Shown one piece after another: positions 57,621 through 64,000 of a stretch of 64,000 bases of DNA. How positions within the stretch are numbered: the first letter of the stretch is position 1; each line of letters opens with the position of its first letter. Made by a program: the position numbers and the translations under genes. The stretch comes from Caulobacter sp. NIBR1757 (GTDB lineage Bacteria; Pseudomonadota; Alphaproteobacteria; Caulobacterales; Caulobacteraceae): contig NZ_CP115463.1 of assembly GCF_027912495.1 (NCBI RefSeq), forward strand, positions 248,001 to 312,000, given 5' to 3'. The notes beneath the pieces are model-generated. The model was not told the DNA's origin. It searched no databases and was given only the letters and a program-made list of their open reading frames with translations.

Positions 57621-59690
57621 TCAGCCTTCGTCCGGGGTGTTGGCGTCGAGTTCGGCGATCCAGGCGTCGACGCGGGCGTCGGACGGCATCCGCCAGTCGC
57701 CGCGCGGCGACAGGGCGCCGCCGGAGGAGATCTTAGGGCCGTTAGGGACGGCGGAGCGCTTGAACTGATTGGCGAAGAACCGGGTCAGGAACAGCCTCAG
57801 CCAGCTCTTTATCGCTCGCAGATCATGGGTTTTCCGGTCTTTTTGCGGAATCTCGGCCGGCCAGGACCGGGTGCTGTGCGGGCCCCACGCCTCGAAGGAC
57901 AGGTAGGCGATCCGCGAGGGCGGGAAACCATACCGCGCCAGGTAATGGAGGTTGAAATCCTGCAGCGCGTAGGGGCCCACGGACGCCTCCGTGGACTGGG
58001 TTTCGCCGCTGTGGCTTGCCGGTATCAGTTCCGGAGAAATTTCCGAGGCGAGCACGTCGCGCAACACATCGGTGGTCTCATCATCGACCTCGCTCGAGTC
58101 GGCCAGGAACCGGATCAGGTGCTGGATGAGCGTCTTGGAGACCGATGCGTTGGGATTGTAGTGGCTCATATGGTCGCCGACGCCATAGGTGCACCAGCCC
58201 AACGCCAGCTCCGACAGATCGCCGGTGCCGACCACCAGCCCGCCATGCTGGTTGGCCAGGCGGAACAGATAGTCGGTCCGCAATCCGGCCTGGACGTTCT
58301 CGAAGGTGACGTCGTGCACGGGCTCGCCGCCCGCGAACGGGTGGCCCATGGTCTCGAACATGGTCATGGCGGTTGGGCGGATATCGAGTTCCGCGGCCGT
58401 GACGCCCAGGGCGGTCATCAGCCGCCAGGCATTGGCCTTGGTGCCTTCCGAGGTGGCGAACCCCGGCATCGTCCAGGCCAGGACGTTGGTGCGTGGCAGA
58501 CCGAGCGCATCCATCACCTTGGCGGCGACCAGCAGGGCCTGGGTGGAGTCCAGGCCGCCGGAGACGCCGATGATCAGTTTCGTCAGGCCGGTGGATTTCA
58601 GCCGCTGGGCCAGACCCTGGACCTGGATGTTGTAGGCCTCGTGGCATTCCTCGATCAGGCGGGCGCTGTCGCTGGGCACGAAGGGAAAGCGCTCCAGCGG
58701 CCGGGCCAGCTCGAGCACGCCCTCGGGCGGGGCGATCTCGAGGGCGATGCGGCGGAAAGGGGTGCGCGTCCGGCTGACGGCCGCGTCGCCGAAGGTCACC
58801 GTGCGCCGCCGCTCCTGGCGCAGGCGCAGAACGTCGACGTCGGCGATGGCAAGGGTCGAGGCGGTCGGGAAGCGCCGGCTCTCGACCAGCTGGGCGCCCA
58901 GTTCGAACACCGCCGCCTGGCCGTCCCAGGCGTTGTCGGTGGTCGATTCCCCGGGCCCGGCGGCCGAATAGACATAGGCCGCCTGGCAGCGCAGCGACTG
59001 GCTGGCGCAGAGCAGCTGGCGTTCCCTGGCCTTGCCGATGACGATGTTGCTGGCCGACAGGTTGAGCAGGATCTCGGCCCCGGCCATCGCCGCGGCGGTC
59101 GAGGGTGGCTCGGGCGTCCAGACATCCTCGCAGATCTCGACCGCGAAGGTCGCCGCCGCGCGGCCCAGCATCTCGATGTCGAAGAGCAAGTCGGTGCCGA
59201 ACGGCGCGGCCTGGCCGGCCACCGTCAGGGTGCGCCCGACGACGCCCAGGCCGGAGGCGAACCAGCGGCGCTCATAGTATTCGCGGTAGTTGGGCAGGTA
59301 GGTCTTGGGCACGACGCCGAGGATGGTCCCGCCCTGGATGATGACAGCGCAGTTGTAGAGCCGGCTCTCGCCGCGCAGCGGGGCGCCGACCACGAAGGCC
59401 GGGCGCAGCTTGCGGCTGGCTTCGACCAGGGTGGCGAGGCCGGCCTCGACGGCGTCGAGCAGGGCTTCCTGGTGGAACAGGTCGTCGATCGAATAGGCCG
59501 ACAGCCCCAGCTCGGGGAAGGTCATCAGCGCCACGCCCTCGGCATGACCCCGCTCGAGCAGCGCAAGCGTCTCGGCGGCGTTGCGGGCCGGGTCGGCGAC
59601 GGCGGTCAGCGGCACACAGCCGGCGACGCGGACAAAGCCGTGCCGGTAGGGCGAACGAAAGGGCAGGTCGGTGGGCGTGCGCTTGGCCAT
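57621..59690 (-). CDS. nadE: Glutamine-dependent NAD+ synthetase
   Basis: Final step of NAD synthesis. 689 residues. The N-terminal nitrilase-type glutaminase domain has Glu in [14 protein letters not shown] (about 59), Lys in [16 protein letters not shown] (about 128) and Cys in [13 protein letters not shown] (about 182). The C-terminal ammonia-ligase domain has the PP-loop [21 protein letters not shown] (about 372). The length matches the large two-domain form seen in actinobacteria and Caulobacterales. Upstream region shares a module with tsaB. Confidence 0.95.
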   Translation of the reverse strand: MAKRTPTDLPFRSPYRHGFVRVAGCVPLTAVADPARNAAETLALLERGHAEGVALMTFPELGLSAYSIDDLFHQEALLDAVEAGLATLVEASRKLRPAFVVGAPLRGESRLYNCAVIIQGGTILGVVPKTYLPNYREYYERRWFASGLGVVGRTLTVAGQAAPFGTDLLFDIEMLGRAAATFAVEICEDVWTPEPPSTAAAMAGAEILLNLSASNIVIGKARERQLLCASQSLRCQAAYVYSAAGPGESTTDNAWDGQAAVFELGAQLVESRRFPTASTLAIADVDVLRLRQERRRTVTFGDAAVSRTRTPFRRIALEIAPPEGVLELARPLERFPFVPSDSARLIEECHEAYNIQVQGLAQRLKSTGLTKLIIGVSGGLDSTQALLVAAKVMDALGLPRTNVLAWTMPGFATSEGTKANAWRLMTALGVTAAELDIRPTAMTMFETMGHPFAGGEPVHDVTFENVQAGLRTDYLFRLANQHGGLVVGTGDLSELALGWCTYGVGDHMSHYNPNASVSKTLIQHLIRFLADSSEVDDETTDVLRDVLASEISPELIPASHSGETQSTEASVGPYALQDFNLHYLARYGFPPSRIAYLSFEAWGPHSTRSWPAEIPQKDRKTHDLRAIKSWLRLFLTRFFANQFKRSAVPNGPKISSGGALSPRGDWRMPSDARVDAWIAELDANTPDEG

Positions 59691-59750
59691 GGGAGCTATA
59701 TAGCCACAGTCTTGGCGTTACGGGAGGCGGCCAGGCTCCGGCGGTCGGCC

Positions 59751-59775
59751 CTTGTCGAAGCGGCAGACCATTATA
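59751..59775 (-). promoter_or_regulatory. TATAAT box and CTTCGACAAG element upstream of nadE
   Basis: On the minus strand TATAATGGT (box at 59770-59775) is followed 9 nt later by CTTCGACAAG (59751-59760). The expected start is near 59763, about 73 nt from the nadE ATG. No clear -35. The tsaB upstream region has the same pair with nearly the same spacing. Confidence 0.55.
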
Positions 59776-59806
59776 CCCGGCGGCCGGATATCCACCCAGA
59801 AGGCGA

Positions 59807-59833
59807 GATTCGTCGACTCGATCCTGGCGATTC
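59807..59833. promoter_or_regulatory. Cluster of three GANTC (CcrM-type) sites
   Basis: GATTC (59807-59811), GACTC (59815-59819) and GATTC (59829-59833) lie within 27 bp, 35-60 bp upstream of the nadE TATAAT box. In Caulobacterales the CcrM methyltransferase modifies GANTC and GcrA reads it. Regulation here is inference. Confidence 0.5.
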
Positions 59834-60002
59834 GCCTAACCGGCTCATCTCACGTGACTTTCTGGTTGAGGCGGGAGCGGGGATTGTCGGCGCCCGCGTT
59901 GACAGGACGTGGGCGCCGGGGCGGGGAATGTAGGCCCGTCGAGACCGGAGCATGTCAACACGCCGGACGGCGGCGGGAACAGCCGAAATCCGGTCCAAAA
60001 CT

Positions 60003-60018
60003 ATATGTCTAGACATAT
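60003..60018. promoter_or_regulatory. Second copy of the TGTCTAGACA palindrome
   Basis: A 16-bp perfect dyad ATATGTCTAGACATAT, extended by TCAT on the right only. It lies 20 nt after the mipZ stop and about 310 bp before nadE; on the minus strand AGTTTTGG follows. It matches the palindrome at 28991-29014 in core, orientation and distance to the next gene. Confidence 0.6.
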
Positions 60019-60038
60019 TCATCTGGCCGGACGGCGGT

Positions 60039-60959
60039 TCACCCCATGTGGTGCAGCACCGCGCCGCGTTCCTCCGGCATCCGGGCGCCGGCCTCTTCGG
60101 CCGTCTCGCTGATCAGCCGCAGGGCGATGAGCAGGTCGCGCAGCTCCTCGCGGGCGGCGAGGCGGGGTGAACTGACGCCGCCCGGCCGCACGCCGGGGGC
60201 AAGGTCGGCGATGGTCAGGCCGAAGGGGAACATCTCGCGATAGGCCACCCGCTCGCGCAGCGGCGGACCCATGCGGAAGCCGACCTCGTCGGCCAGGGCC
60301 TCCAGGCCGTGGGTCAGGCGTTCGCGGTTGCGGCCGTCGTTGGCGGCCATGCGGTTGCGCATGACCACCCAGTCCAGCCGCCGGCCGTGACGCTCGCGCG
60401 TCGCCCGCGCCTCCTGCACCACCTGGGTGTAGAGGCTGGGCCGCAGGAGTCTAAGGGTCAGGGGGTCGACCTGGCCCAGAACATCGAAGTCGACGAAGCT
60501 GTCGTTCATCGGGGTGACCACCAGGTCGGCCTGCAGGTGGGCGCAACGCGACACGGCGGTGTCGGACCCGGGCGTGTCGATGACCACGAGGTCGGCGTCG
60601 GCCATGGCCATTCCGATGGCGCTCTCGAAGCGGGAGATGGCCTCCTCCGGGTCGGCGGCGGCCAGGTAGCCGGGGTCATCGTGCAGCTTGAATTCCAGCG
60701 GCACCGGAGCCTCGACCCCGGCGGCGGGCAGCCAGCTGCGGCGGTTGGCCAGGAAGCGGCTGAAGCTCTGCTGACGCAGGTCGGCGTCGATCACCGCCAC
60801 GCGGGAGCCGCGATAGAGCATGGAGGTGGCGATCAGCGCCGCCAGGGTCGACTTGCCGGCTCCGCCTTTTTCGTTGCCGACAACGATGACCCGCGCCCCG
60901 AGGGCCCGTTGATTGTCGTTGCGGGCGCCCCGCCACCAGATCGGCTTTTCCATCCCCAT
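60039..60959 (-). CDS. mipZ: Cell division inhibitor MipZ (ParA/MinD-type ATPase)
   Basis: ATPase that forms a pole-to-midcell gradient and blocks FtsZ near the poles. 306 residues from ATG at 60959; ATG at 60953 (MEKPIWW) is also possible. Deviant Walker A VIVVGNEKGGAGKSTLAALIATSM, then AVIDADLRQQSFSRFLANR, Walker B LVVIDTPGSDTAVSRCAHLQADLVVTPMNDSFVDFDVLGQVDP, nearly the text I recall for Caulobacter MipZ, and YREMFPFGLTIADL. The N-terminal 20 residues are extra. A GANTC site lies about 95 bp upstream. Confidence 0.88.
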   Translation of the reverse strand: MGMEKPIWWRGARNDNQRALGARVIVVGNEKGGAGKSTLAALIATSMLYRGSRVAVIDADLRQQSFSRFLANRRSWLPAAGVEAPVPLEFKLHDDPGYLAAADPEEAISRFESAIGMAMADADLVVIDTPGSDTAVSRCAHLQADLVVTPMNDSFVDFDVLGQVDPLTLRLLRPSLYTQVVQEARATRERHGRRLDWVVMRNRMAANDGRNRERLTHGLEALADEVGFRMGPPLRERVAYREMFPFGLTIADLAPGVRPGGVSSPRLAAREELRDLLIALRLISETAEEAGARMPEERGAVLHHMG

Positions 60960-61053
60960 CCCCGTCCCCGTTCGATACGCCCAGGCGCGTACCAGGACAG
61001 GCCCCTGCAACAGCCAGGCCAAGGGCTTTTACCATACCGGATTGGTGTTGAGC

Positions 61054-61058
61054 GAATC
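61054..61058. promoter_or_regulatory. GANTC site in the mipZ promoter region
   Basis: GGATTC on the minus strand, about 18 bp before a TATGGT that could be the -10 of mipZ. In Caulobacter crescentus mipZ is a known GcrA/CcrM-dependent gene, so conservation of a GANTC near the promoter is expected. Confidence 0.45.
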
Positions 61059-61092
61059 CGGTTCGGCGAAACTTTGATGAAGGGTGCGGCGC

Positions 61093-61224
61093 CTAGCGAA
61101 CCAGCAGGGCGAGCGCGATGACCGCGACCAGAGCCCAGGGGGCGGCGGCGATGGCCAGCTGGACCGGCGACGACGGCTCGCCGGCGGCCAGGGGAGAGAG
61201 ACGGAACAGATTGAACAGCCGCAT
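61093..61224 (-). CDS. Tiny single-pass membrane protein (43 aa)
   Basis: 43 residues from ATG at 61224: MRLFNLFRLSPLAAGEPSSP is followed by one hydrophobic helix, PWALVAVIALALLV, and a terminal Arg. The ORF has clear third-position GC bias and a stop 130 nt before mipZ on the same strand. No family recognised. Could be a leader or regulator cotranscribed with mipZ. Confidence 0.45.
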   Translation of the reverse strand: MRLFNLFRLSPLAAGEPSSPVQLAIAAAPWALVAVIALALLVR

Positions 61225-61454
61225 GGCCGTGAGATCCCCGAACAACGTCTAATCTACAGGACAAACCTTACGCTCTCATTTCTGTCGCGGAATGCGGCAA
61301 GCGGGCGCTGTGGGAACATGTCGCATGCCCCGGGGCGAGCGGTTGGCCGTTTCTGGGAACAAGGGTTACGCGCCGTTCATTTGCGCGTCAGGCGCCGATC
61401 GCTATCGTGCCGCCTGCCCGGCCCTGTCCCTGCTCGGCCCAGGAGTTGTTCCGC

Positions 61455-63281
61455 TTGTCCAGTTCGCGCCCCTCCGTCCTCTCCATCCGTGACCTGAAGG
61501 TCGCTTTCGAGACGCCGGACGGCGTCGTCGAGGCGGTGCGCGGCGTCTCGCTCGATGTCGGCCAGGGCGAATGCCTGGGCGTGGTCGGGGAAAGCGGCTC
61601 GGGGAAAAGCCAGACCTTCATGACCGTCATGGGCCTGCTGGCCCAGAATGGTACGGCGAGCGGCTCGGCGACCTTCGAGGGCCAGGAGCTGCTCGGGTTG
61701 AAGCCCGCCCAGCTGAACCGCATCCGCGGCTCGAAGATGACGATGATCTTCCAGGACCCGCTGACCGCCCTGACCCCGCATGTGAAGATCGGCGAACAGA
61801 TCGCCGAGCCCCTGCGGCTGCACCTGGGCGTCTCCGACAAGGAGGCCAAGGCCCGGGCCCGCCAGTGGCTGGACCATGTGCGCATCCCGGAAGCCGCCCG
61901 GCGGATGAACCAATATCCGCACGAGCTGTCGGGCGGCATGCGCCAGCGGGTGATGATCGCCGGGGCGATGGCCTGCGATCCGGCCCTGCTGATCGCCGAC
62001 GAGCCGACCACGGCGCTGGACGTCACCGTGCAGGCGGAGATCCTCGACCTGATGGCCGAGCTGCAGCGCGAGACCCGCACCGCGCTCGTTCTCATCACCC
62101 ATGACATGGGCGTCATCGCCCGGCTGGCCGACCGCGTCTGCGTGATGAAGGACGGCGCCTATGTCGAGGAGGGCCCGGCCGCCGACCTCTTCGCCAACCC
62201 CCGGACCGCCTACACCCGCAGCCTGCTCGACGCCATTCCGCGGCTCGACCGCGAGGATCGCGGCGGCCGCCCGACCCTCGATCCGGTGGGGGCCGAGGCC
62301 CCGATCATCGTCCAGGGCGACGACGTGAAGGTCTGGTTCCCGGTCCGCCAGGGCTTCCTCGGCAAGAAGGTCATGCTGCGCGCCGTCGATGGCGTCGACT
62401 TCTCCATCCGCCAGGGCGAGACCCTCGGCGTGGTCGGCGAAAGCGGCTGCGGCAAGTCGACCCTCAGCCGGGCGGTGCTGCGCCTGCTGCCCAAGGGCAG
62501 CGGCGAGCTGGGCGGGGCGATCACCGTCATGGGCCGCGACATCACCCGGGCCGACGAAGAGACCATGCGCAAGGCCCGAAAGGACCTGCAGATCGTCTTC
62601 CAGGACCCCCTGGCCAGCCTCGATCCGCGCTCGACGGTCGGCGATTCCATCGCCGAGCCGCTGCGCGTCTTCCGCCCGCAGCTGAACCGGCGTGAGCGGG
62701 AGTTCGAGGCCGCCGCCATGATGGAACGGGCCGGCCTGTCGCCGACCCTGATCAACCGCTATCCGCACGAGCTCAGCGGCGGCCAGAACCAGCGGGTCGG
62801 CATCGCCCGGGCGATGATCCTGAAACCGAAACTGGTCATCTGCGACGAGGCGGTCAGCGCGCTCGACGTCTCGATCCGGGCCCAGATCATCGACCTGCTG
62901 ATCAATCTCCAGAAGGAGATGGGCATGGCGATGATGTTCATCAGCCACGACCTGGCGGTGGTCCGCGAGATCAGCCACCGGGTGATGGTGCTCTATCTCG
63001 GCCGAGTGATGGAGCTGGCGACGCGCGAGCGGCTCTACGCCCATCCGCAGCATCCCTACACCAAGGCCCTGCTGTCGGCCGCGCCGATCCCCGATCCGGC
63101 CATCGAGCGCAGCCGCAAGCGGGTGCGGCTGACCGGCGAGCCGCCGTCGCCGCTGGATCCGCGTTCGGCCCTGCGCTTCCTGCCGTCGAAACTGACGGTC
63201 GATCCGCTGGCGCCGATCTACATTCCGCGCTTGAATGAGGTCGAGCCTGGCCATCTGGTCAGCGAGTACGATCCCGCCTGA
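61455..63281 (+). CDS. Peptide ABC transporter, fused double ATP-binding subunit (YejF/DppDF-like)
   Basis: 608 residues from TTG at 61455, with AGGAG nine nt upstream. Two ABC ATPase domains in tandem. Domain 1 has Walker [21 protein letters not shown] and signature [32 protein letters not shown]. Domain 2 (from about 300) has [20 protein letters not shown] and [32 protein letters not shown]. Each is followed by the oligopeptide/dipeptide C-terminal extension ([16 protein letters not shown]). Uptake of oligopeptides or similar solutes; permeases and binding protein are not in the window. A peptidase gene follows 30 nt later. Confidence 0.9.
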   Translation: MSSSRPSVLSIRDLKVAFETPDGVVEAVRGVSLDVGQGECLGVVGESGSGKSQTFMTVMGLLAQNGTASGSATFEGQELLGLKPAQLNRIRGSKMTMIFQDPLTALTPHVKIGEQIAEPLRLHLGVSDKEAKARARQWLDHVRIPEAARRMNQYPHELSGGMRQRVMIAGAMACDPALLIADEPTTALDVTVQAEILDLMAELQRETRTALVLITHDMGVIARLADRVCVMKDGAYVEEGPAADLFANPRTAYTRSLLDAIPRLDREDRGGRPTLDPVGAEAPIIVQGDDVKVWFPVRQGFLGKKVMLRAVDGVDFSIRQGETLGVVGESGCGKSTLSRAVLRLLPKGSGELGGAITVMGRDITRADEETMRKARKDLQIVFQDPLASLDPRSTVGDSIAEPLRVFRPQLNRREREFEAAAMMERAGLSPTLINRYPHELSGGQNQRVGIARAMILKPKLVICDEAVSALDVSIRAQIIDLLINLQKEMGMAMMFISHDLAVVREISHRVMVLYLGRVMELATRERLYAHPQHPYTKALLSAAPIPDPAIERSRKRVRLTGEPPSPLDPRSALRFLPSKLTVDPLAPIYIPRLNEVEPGHLVSEYDPA

Positions 63282-63311
63282 GGCGGTCATGGTTTTCAAA
63301 AGGTCCGCGAC

Positions 63312-64000
63312 ATGATCCGATGTCTTCTCCTCGTTTCCGGGGCGGTCGCCGCCTTCGCCGCGCCGCTGGCCGCCCCCCTGGCCGTCGTCGCCGCCGATGC
63401 TCCCGCCGTCGAGAAGCGCCAGGTCGGGACCCTGACCCTGGAGAACGTGCCGCCGACGCCGCCTGCGGTGCGCGAGGCCCTGCGCCGCTACCAGAACGCC
63501 CGCTCGGCCGGCTTCGCCAGCTGGCTGGACGACGGCTCGATGCTGATCGCCACCCGCTTCGGCCAGACCTCCCAGCTGCACCGCGTCGCCCGCCCCGGCG
63601 GCGACCGCACCCAGCTGACCTTCTTCGACGAGCCGGTGGGCGGGGCCGAGGGCGTGCCGGGCTCGAAGGACCATTTCATCTTCGCCAAGGACACCGGCGG
63701 CGACGAATACTACCAGGGCTATCTGATGGGGCTCGATGGCCCCGAGGTCGCCTTCACCGAGCCGGGCACCCGCAACCAGTCGATGGTGTTCAGCAAGGAC
63801 GGCAAGACCCTGGTCTGGGCGCGGGTCGGCAAGGGCGACCCCGACTATGACATCGTCACCATGACGGTCGGCGATCCGGCCAGCCGTCGGAAGGTGCTGG
63901 ACGCCAGCGGCGCCACCGCCCCGATCGCCGTCTCGCCGGACGGGCGGAGCGTCCTGCTCGGCCGCTACATCTCGGCGGTGTCGAGCAAGCTCTACCTGCT
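63312..64000 (+). CDS. S9 family peptidase (prolyl oligopeptidase type), start only
   Basis: The first 229 codons are in the window, open at the right edge. Signal peptide MIRCLLLVSGAVAAFAAPLAAP; the mature part shows beta-propeller blades typical of S9 peptidases: FASWLDDGSMLIATRFGQTSQLHRVARPGGDRTQLTFF, FIFAKDTGGDEYYQGYLM, MVFSKDGKTLVWARVGKGDPDYDIVTM, IAVSPDGRSVLLGRY. The catalytic hydrolase domain lies beyond the edge. Its location after a peptide importer subunit suggests linked peptide use. Confidence 0.82.
   Translation, partial: MIRCLLLVSGAVAAFAAPLAAPLAVVAADAPAVEKRQVGTLTLENVPPTPPAVREALRRYQNARSAGFASWLDDGSMLIATRFGQTSQLHRVARPGGDRTQLTFFDEPVGGAEGVPGSKDHFIFAKDTGGDEYYQGYLMGLDGPEVAFTEPGTRNQSMVFSKDGKTLVWARVGKGDPDYDIVTMTVGDPASRRKVLDASGATAPIAVSPDGRSVLLGRYISAVSSKLYL

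Noticed and set aside
61356-61377. EcfG/sigma-T-type promoter GGAAC...CGTT before the peptide ABC gene
   Set aside because: The spacer is 13 nt; the known promoters need about 16-17.

Overview
The window is high-GC chromosomal DNA from an alphaproteobacterium, most likely a member of the Caulobacteraceae (Caulobacter/Phenylobacterium group). This rests on a MipZ-type division inhibitor with GANTC (CcrM-type) sites upstream, a ChvG-ChvI-HprK-EIIA-HPr block, a YbhL-family gene with a leader of the alphaproteobacterial ybhL type, and many GTG/TTG starts. I see no prophage, transposase, CRISPR array, rRNA or complete tRNA gene. The genes look chromosomal and mostly housekeeping.

Layout. 1-12.7 kb (minus): the rimP-nusA-ylxR-infB ... 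rbfA-truB-rpsO-pnp translation/transcription cluster, read from a recognisable promoter and a promoter-proximal intrinsic terminator (candidate attenuator) near 12.65-12.73 kb. The cluster is interrupted between infB and rbfA by a dienelactone hydrolase-like gene and three secreted or membrane proteins. 12.9-18.4 kb: accessory metabolism (AtuA-like protein, APH-family phosphotransferase, zinc alcohol dehydrogenase) and two envelope proteins. 18.6-28.7 kb (minus): trmB, metK, an XRE regulator, lnt, corC, ybeY, phoH, miaB, fur, rimI, tsaB. 28.7-31.8 kb: a lipoprotein, four overlapping tiny ORFs, a MoeB/ThiF-like enzyme and divergent hslV. 31.9-43.5 kb: a GPH-type transporter, DoxX-like protein, thpR, aldo/keto reductase, the tesA / ybbA-ybbP set, a YbhL protein, DUF2794, a candidate small RNA, an SDR and a DUF1223 protein. 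43.8-50.5 kb: acnA and a ccmA-B-(Spy/LTXXQ-like)-C-D-G cytochrome c maturation operon. 50.6-54.1 kb: ptsH, EIIA-Man, short hprK, chvG, chvI. 54.3-64 kb: a large unknown helical protein, an OmpA-family porin-like protein, nadE, mipZ, a tiny membrane protein, a double-ATPase peptide importer subunit and the start of an S9 peptidase.

The most unusual content lies between and inside genes. Long palindromic repeats of at least three families occupy many intergenic gaps. One copy sits in frame inside ybeY and adds about 69 residues to an otherwise intact endoribonuclease. One 225-bp element is flanked by a 10-bp direct repeat. Two distant intergenic regions, upstream of tsaB and upstream of nadE, share the same ordered parts: a TGTCTAGACA-centred palindrome about 300 bp out, a TATAAT box about 80 bp out, and a conserved CTTCGA(T/C)AAG element. 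A C-rich structured RNA with a strong terminator lies at 41.88-42.02 kb, and an AT-rich palindrome sits just upstream of metK.
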